Positions 24,998 through 31,074 of a stretch of DNA of 64,000 bases are shown here, piece by piece. Made by a program: the position numbers and the translations under genes. This DNA is from Aestuariivirga litoralis. Lineage in GTDB: Bacteria > Pseudomonadota > Alphaproteobacteria > Rhizobiales > Aestuariivirgaceae. The stretch covers positions 1 to 64,000 of the forward strand of contig NZ_WAHS01000002.1 in assembly GCF_015714715.1 (NCBI RefSeq), read 5' to 3'. The number at the start of each line of letters is the position of its first letter. The first letter of the stretch is position 1. The notes under the pieces were generated by a model. That model was not told the DNA's origin and made no database searches. It was given only the letters and a program-made list of their open reading frames with translations.

Positions 24998-25611
24998 AGC
25001 ACACCCCATGCGTCATGCTGGCGGATGCGGCGGCGGATCATTGTGTCCTCCACCCACAGGTGCCAGGTATGGTGGCCCATCGGGCTGTGCTTCTTCTGCG
25101 CCAGGTTGATCCAGCGCACGCGCGTGCCCAGCGTCTGGCGCGAGGCATAGAGCGGATGATCGCTCAGCAGCTCGGCGCGGCTTTTGCGACTGTCGAATTC
25201 AAACGGCAGCAGCAGGCAGAGAAACCCGCCGCGCGCCAGGATCAGATCCAGCCCATGCCGGATGAAGGCCAGCGCCAGCTCGGACTGTTGGCCATAGGGC
25301 GGGTTGGTGAACAGGCCCAAGGGATGCCGCCCGGAAGGCCCGGATGATTTTAGAAAGTCGAGTTGCGCCACCGGCGAAACCTGCACCTTGGCGGGATGAA
25401 GATCCGTGGCCAGCGCGCGCGGATCAGCCTGGCGCAGCACCTTGGCGATGTGCCCTGCCCCGGCAGCGGGCTCGCAAAGCTCGATGCTGCGCAGGCTCAG
25501 CAGGCCATTGCGGGCGCAGAAACCCAGCATCGGCGCTGAAGCCGAAGGCGGCGTGTAATAGGCCTCGTTGCGCATGCGCGGATAGGCGCTGGCCTTGGTG
25601 TGCAGGCTCAT
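24994..25611 (-). CDS. DNA adenine methyltransferase
   Basis: A 205-residue class I SAM-dependent methylase. Motif I is C-E-P-A-A-G-A-G-H-I (46-55) and the catalytic motif IV is N-P-P-Y (103-106), diagnostic of N6-adenine (or N4-cytosine) methylation. A C-terminal H-H-T-W-H-L-W-V segment is typical of small phage adenine methylases. No restriction partner is seen, so it is a solitary enzyme, perhaps protecting phage DNA or altering host methylation. Target sequence cannot be read off. Confidence 0.85.
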   Translation of the reverse strand: MSLHTKASAYPRMRNEAYYTPPSASAPMLGFCARNGLLSLRSIELCEPAAGAGHIAKVLRQADPRALATDLHPAKVQVSPVAQLDFLKSSGPSGRHPLGLFTNPPYGQQSELALAFIRHGLDLILARGGFLCLLLPFEFDSRKSRAELLSDHPLYASRQTLGTRVRWINLAQKKHSPMGHHTWHLWVEDTMIRRRIRQHDAWGVL

Positions 25612-26525
25612 GCATCCGCCTTGAGTTCTTCGATGGCGCGGTTCACCACGTCGTATTTCAGGCGCAGCGTCGTGGCGATCATCGGCGGCGAGAGGCGGCG
25701 CTCCAGCTTGTCGGCCACCTTGGCCTTGATCGCAGCCCAGTCATCAGGGTTGCTCAAGCCGTCGCCCAGTTTCATTTCGAGCTTCAGCCCCAGCGTGGCC
25801 ATGTCATAACCCATGAGATCGATGCGCCCGATTTCCTGCAGCGTGGCCGCAAGGCCGGTGCGCCATCCGGGATGGCTGATGAGAAGATGCGCCATGGCCT
25901 TGATGCGCGTGGCGTTGATCACGCCGGGCGATGTGCCATCCTTGGCGGCGGCCAGGCATTGCAGGGCATGGGTGACAAGCCCCCCCCCATGCTGATCGCG
26001 CAGCTGGCGCAGCAGCATGATCGCATTGGTGCTACACGGCTTCTGCCGCAGCAGCGGCACGGGATAGCGCAACACGTGGCAACCGGCATCATGCGCCGCC
26101 TTGTCAATGCCATGAGCCCATTCATCCCCGGCCTTCAGCGCGGCCTTGAACAGCTGGAAGGTGGTCATCGCGGTCACATTGCCGTTGACGGCGGTGAAAA
26201 TGGCAGCGGCCTGTTCGGGCGTGGCCTTGATGATGCAGCACGGCACCTTTTCATAGCCAAGTGTGAGCGCCGCCGTGCAGCGGTGCTGGCCATCGATGAT
26301 GGCAAAGCGCCCGCCGCTCACCGGGGCCACCAGAACCGGCGAGAATTTCGACCAGGAGAAATCCGCCGCGATGCGTTTCACATTCAGGCGCGAATGCTTG
26401 GTGATCTCGCGCTGATAGTCGGTGTCGATCGCCAGCTTGGCCAGCGGCAGCCAGTCCAGCTTCGGCGGCGGGCCAGGATCAAGCTCGTGCGGCTCCAGTT
26501 CGATCGGGACAAGATCCTGCATCAT
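25608..26525 (-). CDS. ParB/sulfiredoxin-fold protein
   Basis: A 305-residue protein with a ParB-like N-terminal domain. A Y-Q-R-E segment (about 37-40) is followed by F-S-P-V-L-V and the I-I-D-G-Q-H-R motif characteristic of ParB/Srx nucleotide-binding folds, then a helical C-terminal half. No typical ParB CTP box context or parS site is evident. It overlaps the GcrA gene as ATGA and the methylase gene as ATGA. Function could be DNA binding or nuclease; not certain. Confidence 0.75.
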   Translation of the reverse strand: MMQDLVPIELEPHELDPGPPPKLDWLPLAKLAIDTDYQREITKHSRLNVKRIAADFSWSKFSPVLVAPVSGGRFAIIDGQHRCTAALTLGYEKVPCCIIKATPEQAAAIFTAVNGNVTAMTTFQLFKAALKAGDEWAHGIDKAAHDAGCHVLRYPVPLLRQKPCSTNAIMLLRQLRDQHGGGLVTHALQCLAAAKDGTSPGVINATRIKAMAHLLISHPGWRTGLAATLQEIGRIDLMGYDMATLGLKLEMKLGDGLSNPDDWAAIKAKVADKLERRLSPPMIATTLRLKYDVVNRAIEELKADA

Positions 26526-27121
26526 GTGAACCGCGCGGGCGTGGGAACATGCACCTGGGCGAGCGCCTGACGGATGGTCCGGGGTTGATCTGGATCGCAG
26601 CGCCGGCGGTGCGCCGCGCAATAGGAGGAACCGTCGTCCTTCTGCAGCCCGCAATACATGACCGGCCTTTCGGGCATGTCGATCGGGAATCGGCAATGAT
26701 GGTTCTTCGGGTCACTGATGGCCACGCGCCCGCGCTGGCCTTCAAAGCCATCGGCAAAGAGTTCTGAAAAATGACTCACAGGCGCCAAGGCGGGAATGGG
26801 AGGCTTTGCCATGCGCGGCCGCGCTGCCCGAAAACTGCCGGCGGGCACGGCGCGATCAGGTTTTTTGGGAGATGAAAGGCCAGGACCACCCAATGAAATC
26901 GGTGTGGCAGATTTTTTCGGGCGCGAAGCTTCGCCGGCCGGCCGCACACTATGCGGCGGATGCACGGCCCGGTCCTGCAGGTTCAGCCGGTGCACCTTGC
27001 CGATCACCGCGTTGCGGGTGAGGCCCTGCCCCAGAATACCAGCGATCTCGCTGCAGCTTTTGCCTTCGGCCCACAGAGTCTTCAGCTGGGCCACGCGGTC
27101 ATCGGTCCATCCGAGAGGCAT
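26522..27121 (-). CDS. GcrA-family cell cycle regulator (phage copy)
   Basis: A 199-residue GcrA homologue. The N-terminal helix-turn-helix W-T-D-D-R-V-A-Q-L-K-x-L-W and T-R-N-A-V-I-G-K-V-H-R-L are nearly canonical (residues 4-48). A basic Pro/Ala-rich linker follows. The C-terminal sigma70-binding region carries the C-R-F-P-I, Y-C-G and Y-C-A-x-H-R-R-R-C motifs. Host GcrA activates sigma70 promoters carrying methylated GANTC sites. A phage copy could redirect this circuit to phage promoters. ATG at 27121 was chosen over 27145 because the conserved domain starts there. Confidence 0.88.
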   Translation of the reverse strand: MPLGWTDDRVAQLKTLWAEGKSCSEIAGILGQGLTRNAVIGKVHRLNLQDRAVHPPHSVRPAGEASRPKKSATPISLGGPGLSSPKKPDRAVPAGSFRAARPRMAKPPIPALAPVSHFSELFADGFEGQRGRVAISDPKNHHCRFPIDMPERPVMYCGLQKDDGSSYCAAHRRRCDPDQPRTIRQALAQVHVPTPARFT

Positions 27122-27170
27122 GGCTGTGTCTTGGTCTTGAAGCATGGGGCGCCCGCATTTTTAAAAATCG

Positions 27171-27262
27171 AAAAATGAAAAGCCCCGCCGGCGCAGTGTG
27201 GTGTCCGGCGGGGTGTCAGAGTTTAGGGAGGAAACGCCCCAAGAAGGGCTACGCGAGAACCG
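27171..27262 (-). ncRNA. suhB-motif/mmgR (alpha-r8)-like sRNA, prophage copy
   Basis: On the minus strand a GCCC-TTCTT-GGGGC hairpin is followed by the unpaired core GTTTCCTCCCTA and then a 9-bp GC stem (27183-27191 with 27205-27213) with a TTTTCATTTTT tail. About 36 nt from the 5' hairpin through the CCTCCC core match the chromosomal copy at 38036-38110 with only a few changes, while the terminators differ. The UUUCCUCCCU core and layout are those of the alphaproteobacterial suhB motif, now called mmgR. The 5' end is estimated. It lies between GcrA and the CP76-like regulator. Confidence 0.8.
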
Positions 27263-27341
27263 TCGCGGTCACGGATGACGGCGGCGCAACGCAATGCAGG
27301 GCACGCGGCCGGAATTTCAAATGTTGAGTGTGGTGTGAATC

Positions 27342-27845
27342 TCATTGCGCCACCCGCAGCTTTCCGCTGCCGGATGCGGCGGCCTTGGCGGTGGCGATGA
27401 GATCATGCAGTTCCTTCAGCGCGCGCTCACCCGCTTCGGCCAGCTGCGCGGCATGGCCGGCATCGAGCTTGCCTTCGGCAAAGGACAGCGCAAAATTCTG
27501 TTCCACAGCACCCACCGCACTCACCATTTCGGCAAATTCGGTCAGCACGGCTTTCTGCGTGGTGGCGGTGGCGCGGGGCGTGAGGTCATAGCCCGCCATG
27601 GCGGCCAGATGGCGCGTGACGATCGGATCGCCGCATTCGGCTTCAAGGTCCGCCACCTGATCCACTTTCATGAAGCGCTCGATAAATTGAGGTGAGATTG
27701 CTTCCGACAGACGGTTCTGGTTGGTGCGGGTCATTGAGGCGCAATGCACAGCCCCACCCGCTGCGCGCACCAGTTCACGGCATGCGCCTTTGATTTCGAA
27801 ATAGGTTTCAGCACCGAATTGACGCGGTGTGATTTTCTTTTTCAT
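27342..27845 (-). CDS. CP76/CII-like phage regulatory protein
   Basis: A 167-residue protein similar in layout to the Phage_CP76 (CII-like) family. An N-terminal DNA-binding helical region (K-G-A-C-R-E-L-V-R-A-A-G-G, then N-Q-N-R-L-S-E, then D-Q-V-A-D-L-E) is followed by a helical oligomerisation part. Expected to be an early transcription regulator in the lysis-lysogeny decision. ATG at 27845 was chosen because the conserved region begins there. Confidence 0.75.
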   Translation of the reverse strand: MKKKITPRQFGAETYFEIKGACRELVRAAGGAVHCASMTRTNQNRLSEAISPQFIERFMKVDQVADLEAECGDPIVTRHLAAMAGYDLTPRATATTQKAVLTEFAEMVSAVGAVEQNFALSFAEGKLDAGHAAQLAEAGERALKELHDLIATAKAAASGSGKLRVAQ

Positions 27846-27926
27846 GAGGGATGGCCTTCTGAAGGTGAACCCGTGACGCGCGCGGCCGCACCGGCTTTGA
27901 TCGGGTGATGAAAGAGGGATTTGATC

Positions 27927-28121
27927 ATGGCGAAGCCTGAAGACATGGCGGCTGTGCCCCTGGCCGGCCTGCGCAGCCACCGGCTGATCGGCCAGCAAAA
28001 TGTGCGGCTGATCCTGGAGCCCGTGACCGGCCCGGCACTGGCGTTTGACCTGCAGACAAAACAACTGGCGACCTTCGCGCAGCGCTTTCTGGCCGTGGTG
28101 AAAAGGGAGAAAGGCGCGTGA
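27927..28121 (+). CDS. Small phage protein, opposite strand to neighbours
   Basis: A 64-residue protein with strong GC preference at third codon positions. It sits on the plus strand between two minus-strand regulatory genes and ends one base before the stop of the Cro-like gene. A GAGG lies about 10 bases before ATG. The family is unknown. Codon pattern is the main evidence that it is real. Confidence 0.55.
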   Translation: MAKPEDMAAVPLAGLRSHRLIGQQNVRLILEPVTGPALAFDLQTKQLATFAQRFLAVVKREKGA

Positions 28122-28379
28122 TCATGCCGCCGCCTCGCCAGCTGTGTCGGGCTTTGCTTCGGCCTTGGCTTTGACGGCGCGCAGGCAGGAAGCCATGAAA
28201 CCCTCCGCGGTCAGCGCACCCCCGGTTGCCTTTTCGACCTTTTGTGCAAGATCGACGCTCAGGTTCTGGCGATCACCGTTGAGCGCACGTGTGATCGTTG
28301 AAGCGGCAACTTCGCACTTGCTGGCCAAACCAGAAGGAGTGTCGCCGGAACTGGCAAAATATGACTGAGCTGCATCCAT
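28122..28379 (-). CDS. Cro-like repressor
   Basis: An 85-residue protein with a helix-turn-helix (about residues 14-40: P-S-G-L-A-S-K-C-E-V-A-A-S-T-I-T-R-A-L-N) and an Ala/Lys-rich tail. It is divergent to the CI-like gene and shares the operator region 28392-28465, the usual place for Cro. It is the first gene of the leftward early transcript. Confidence 0.75.
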   Translation of the reverse strand: MDAAQSYFASSGDTPSGLASKCEVAASTITRALNGDRQNLSVDLAQKVEKATGGALTAEGFMASCLRAVKAKAEAKPDTAGEAAA

Positions 28380-28391
28380 TACGGCCCGATG

Positions 28392-28465
28392 TTTGCCAAA
28401 TAGGCAAATTCAAGTCAATGCATTTTTGCCAAATGGACTCTGGAAAACTTCGCCAAATAGGCAAA
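28392..28465. promoter_or_regulatory. CI/Cro operator region O1-O3
   Basis: Three sites of the form TTTGCC-N5-GGCAAA lie between the divergent cro-like and cI-like genes. O1 is at 28392-28408 (perfect, centre AAATA). O2 is at 28425-28441 (left half intact, right half changed to GACTCT). O3 is at 28449-28465 (one change). Two others of the same form occur at 29655-29704. They are the predicted repressor binding sites. O2 contains a GACTC, a CcrM (GANTC) methylation site. Confidence 0.85.
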
Positions 28466-28474
28466 GTTATTGAT

Positions 28475-29110
28475 ATGTCCGCTGAAAACAACATTCGAGA
28501 GATTCGCGACAGCCGTAAGCTGACGCTTGAAGTTTTGGCCGAACGCACTGGTCTGTCGGTGGGCTATCTGTCCCGGCTGGAAAAAGGCGCGCGCAATCTT
28601 TCTCTCAAAAACATGCAACTCATCGCCGATTCGATGCAGGTGCAACCTCACGAACTTTTGCCATTGCAAACCAGTCACCATCGCATCCCCCTGGTAGGGG
28701 AAGTCCAAGCTGGGAAGTGGCGTGCTACAGATGAGCCTTGGGAAGATCCGGAGGTTTTCGACATTCCTTTGCCTGAGCCATATAAGGGACTGCGGCCATT
28801 CGCATTGCGTGTCCTTGGTCCGTCGATGAACTCGATCTATCCCGAAGGTTCAATCCTGATTTGCTGCCATGTTGAAGAGTTGCAGGAAGACCCTATCCCC
28901 GGCAAACGATACATCATTGAAGACTGTGACGAGGCCGACGGAATCGAAACCACTGTAAAGGAATTCGTGGTCGATGCAGAGGGGCGTCCATGGGCTTGGC
29001 CACGCTCCACACATCCTGAATTCCAAAGCCCAATGCCCTTGGATATAGGCCGTCCGGGCCACACTATACGCATAAAGGCGAGGGTGATCTTCTCGCTGAA
29101 AGGCGAGTAG
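28475..29110 (+). CDS. CI-like repressor with LexA/S24 domain
   Basis: A 211-residue repressor. An XRE helix-turn-helix spans residues 6-58. The C-terminal S24 domain has an Ala79-Gly80 cleavage site (G-E-V-Q-A-G), nucleophile Ser117 (G-P-S-M-N-S) and general base Lys162 (T-V-K-E-F). All autocleavage residues are present, so it should be inactivated by RecA during the SOS response. ATG at 28475 lies 9 bases after O3, so translation or transcription is likely autoregulated. Confidence 0.92.
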   Translation: MSAENNIREIRDSRKLTLEVLAERTGLSVGYLSRLEKGARNLSLKNMQLIADSMQVQPHELLPLQTSHHRIPLVGEVQAGKWRATDEPWEDPEVFDIPLPEPYKGLRPFALRVLGPSMNSIYPEGSILICCHVEELQEDPIPGKRYIIEDCDEADGIETTVKEFVVDAEGRPWAWPRSTHPEFQSPMPLDIGRPGHTIRIKARVIFSLKGE

Positions 29111-29115
29111 ATTCG

Positions 29116-29649
29116 ATGCTGCCACCCACCAAGGCCGAACGAAAGTCGCGGAGAGGTGCGCTGGGATATTTGCAAATCGCGATTCGTGTCGGGATCGTGG
29201 GGGCCGGTGTGTTTTGGTTCACGCAATGGCAGGTGAAGCCGCATGGTCCTGCTTCAACGATGATCGCAAAAACCGAACCGGCGGGAGCAAGCGTGAGCAC
29301 CAATGTCGTGGCCTCCAACACCCAAGTTCAGGCCTGCACGCCTGACCAGTTCCAAATATCAGGTGTCAAGTACACGATCTATGATGCGTGCGAAGCCAGC
29401 TCCTGCCCCATTCTGAAGATTGTTGGCCAAGTGATCAATCAATGCACGGAACCTTTCGGCGTGCAGATGCGCGTCACAGCCTACGACAAGGCCGGGGGGA
29501 TCGTGGATACCTCCGAGGCGTGGCCATTCAGCGTGCGTAATATTCCGCCAAGCCGCAGCACGCCATTTAATCTCGACACGATATTTCCCTACCAGAAGTC
29601 GATGGCAAAATTCTCCATGGAAGCCGTTCAAGTGGAACAGTGGCGCTGA
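29116..29649 (+). CDS. Membrane protein co-transcribed with CI
   Basis: A 177-residue protein with a basic N-terminus, one membrane helix (about residues 20-38) and a periplasmic beta-type domain. That domain carries three to four Cys and an I-V-G-Q-V-I-N-Q segment, like FxLYD/DUF3426-type immunoglobulin-like modules. It follows cI by 5 bases and so should be expressed in the lysogen. Candidates are lysogenic conversion or superinfection exclusion; neither is shown. Confidence 0.7.
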   Translation: MLPPTKAERKSRRGALGYLQIAIRVGIVGAGVFWFTQWQVKPHGPASTMIAKTEPAGASVSTNVVASNTQVQACTPDQFQISGVKYTIYDACEASSCPILKIVGQVINQCTEPFGVQMRVTAYDKAGGIVDTSEAWPFSVRNIPPSRSTPFNLDTIFPYQKSMAKFSMEAVQVEQWR

Positions 29650-29654
29650 CTTAA

Positions 29655-29704
29655 TTTGCCTATATGGCAAATCTGACTTGACTTAGATTTGCCCATTTGG
29701 CAAA
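29655..29704. promoter_or_regulatory. Operators O4 and O5 before rightward early operon
   Basis: Two perfect TTTGCC-N5-GGCAAA palindromes: O4 at 29655-29671 (centre TATAT) and O5 at 29688-29704 (centre CATTT), 33 bases centre to centre. They lie 19-68 bases before the first gene of the rightward operon. A TTGACT that could be a -35 box lies between them (29678-29683). CI binding would silence this operon in the lysogen. Confidence 0.8.
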
Positions 29705-29722
29705 CAAGCCCCCATCAACCCG

Positions 29723-30055
29723 ATGGAGGCCACCCTGTCCCTCACTTCCGAACGTTTCCGCAACGCTGGCTTTCGCCCTGCGCCGCGCACATCCACCTTG
29801 CCGCTGTTCCAGCCGGCAGACATCCCCGCCATCCGTGCGGCCGTGGGCGGCTACCGCTGCGGCGATGAGGTCTGGTTTCACCCGCCGGGCCGCCCCGGCG
29901 TGCGGATCAAGGCCCGCGTGCTGGCCGCCCTGCCCACGCTGAAGACGATCAACCTGCGCGTCGAGGGGCAGGACGCCGTCGTCACCCTCAACCCGCTGGA
30001 CCATGCGCACATGATCTCGCGGCGCGGCGCAAGCCAGAACCCGGTGCCGGCATGA
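29723..30055 (+). CDS. Early operon protein of unknown function
   Basis: A 110-residue protein, first gene of the rightward early operon under O4/O5. It has a beta-rich middle (Y-R-C-G-D-E-V-W-F-H-P-P-G) and a helical end. ATG at 29723 overlaps nothing upstream; its stop overlaps the next start. No family recognised. Confidence 0.7.
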   Translation: MEATLSLTSERFRNAGFRPAPRTSTLPLFQPADIPAIRAAVGGYRCGDEVWFHPPGRPGVRIKARVLAALPTLKTINLRVEGQDAVVTLNPLDHAHMISRRGASQNPVPA

Positions 30056-30297
30056 ACGGGCTTTATCAGCAGCTGGGCGACCAGGACTGGCGCGGCCTGC
30101 CCTTCATCGTCGTCTATCACGAAGGCGCCGAAGTGCTGCACCAGCGCTTCCTGTTCCTCGCCTGCGCCTCAATCTTTGCGCGGCGCTGCCAGAATGCCGG
30201 CCGCATGGTGCTGCATTGCGGGCGGGCCATGGTGGCCCATCGCGCCATGTCGGATGCGGAGAAGCGCGCCATCGCGGCCGCGAAGGTGGCGGCATGA
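30052..30297 (+). CDS. Early operon protein of unknown function
   Basis: An 81-residue protein with a hydrophobic N-terminal half and a basic, Cys-containing C-terminal half (A-R-R-C, then L-H-C-G-R-A). It is coupled by ATGA overlaps to both neighbours. Unknown role. Confidence 0.65.
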   Translation: MNGLYQQLGDQDWRGLPFIVVYHEGAEVLHQRFLFLACASIFARRCQNAGRMVLHCGRAMVAHRAMSDAEKRAIAAAKVAA

Positions 30298-30485
30298 TGG
30301 ATTTTCATTTTCACATCGGCCTCTGGACGCTGCCGCTCGCCATCACGCTGATCGCACTGGCTGTGGCTTTCTGGAAAATTCCCGTCCGCGATGGGGCGGG
30401 CGCCGCGATCATCGCCTATCTCAACCTGCTTCTGGCACTCGTCGTCAGCCTGATCGCGTGGCTCATCTGGGCGCTGCTGGCATGA
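30294..30485 (+). CDS. Small two-helix membrane protein
   Basis: A 63-residue protein with two predicted membrane helices (about residues 8-28 and 38-60) and a short basic loop. Overlaps neighbours by four bases each. Possible exclusion or anti-host membrane factor by analogy with other early phage operons; unproven. Confidence 0.7.
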   Translation: MMDFHFHIGLWTLPLAITLIALAVAFWKIPVRDGAGAAIIAYLNLLLALVVSLIAWLIWALLA

Positions 30486-31060
30486 CCTTCAGCCTCACGT
30501 CATCGGGCCGCACCCTATCGCTGGTCAACCCGCAGCCGGGTGCCATCCTGTTGGAAGACATCGCGCATCATCTGGCGCGCACCAACCGTTTCAACGGTGC
30601 CACGGGCGTGCCCTATTCGGTGGCGCAGCACTCGCTCGTCGTGATGCGCCTGTGCGAAGAGGCCAGCCAGGCCCCCGCCACCTGCCTGTGGGGCCTGATG
30701 CATGACGCGCATGAATATGTGCTGGGCGACATCACCACGCCGGTGAAGCAGCTGTTCTTCCCCACCCGCGCGGTGGACGAGCTGACCGCCTTCGACCGCG
30801 CCGCCCATGACATCGACCGCGCCATCGCCCAGGCGCTGGGCTACCGCATGCCCGGCATCGTCAGCGAACAATGCGTGGCGCGGATGGACATGGTCGCCCG
30901 CTCCACCGAATGGCGCGACCTGATGCCAACCCCCGTGCCCGCCGGATGGGCTGCCCCCGCCGCCTTCGCCATCAAGCCGATGAACTGGAGCCTGGCCGAG
31001 CAGAAATTCCGCGAAGCCTTCACCCGCCTCATCACCCTCATCCCCCGCCACGACGTTTGA
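30482..31060 (+). CDS. HD-domain phosphohydrolase (YfbR-like)
   Basis: A 192-residue protein with HD motifs in order: H in V-A-Q-H-S (about residue 50), H-D in M-H-D-A-H-E (about 74-75) and a C-terminal Asp. It resembles YfbR-type 5'-deoxynucleotidases, which shape the nucleotide pool during phage DNA synthesis. ATG at 30482 overlaps the upstream stop. Confidence 0.8.
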   Translation: MTFSLTSSGRTLSLVNPQPGAILLEDIAHHLARTNRFNGATGVPYSVAQHSLVVMRLCEEASQAPATCLWGLMHDAHEYVLGDITTPVKQLFFPTRAVDELTAFDRAAHDIDRAIAQALGYRMPGIVSEQCVARMDMVARSTEWRDLMPTPVPAGWAAPAAFAIKPMNWSLAEQKFREAFTRLITLIPRHDV

Positions 31061-31074
31061 ACAGGAGACTGCAC

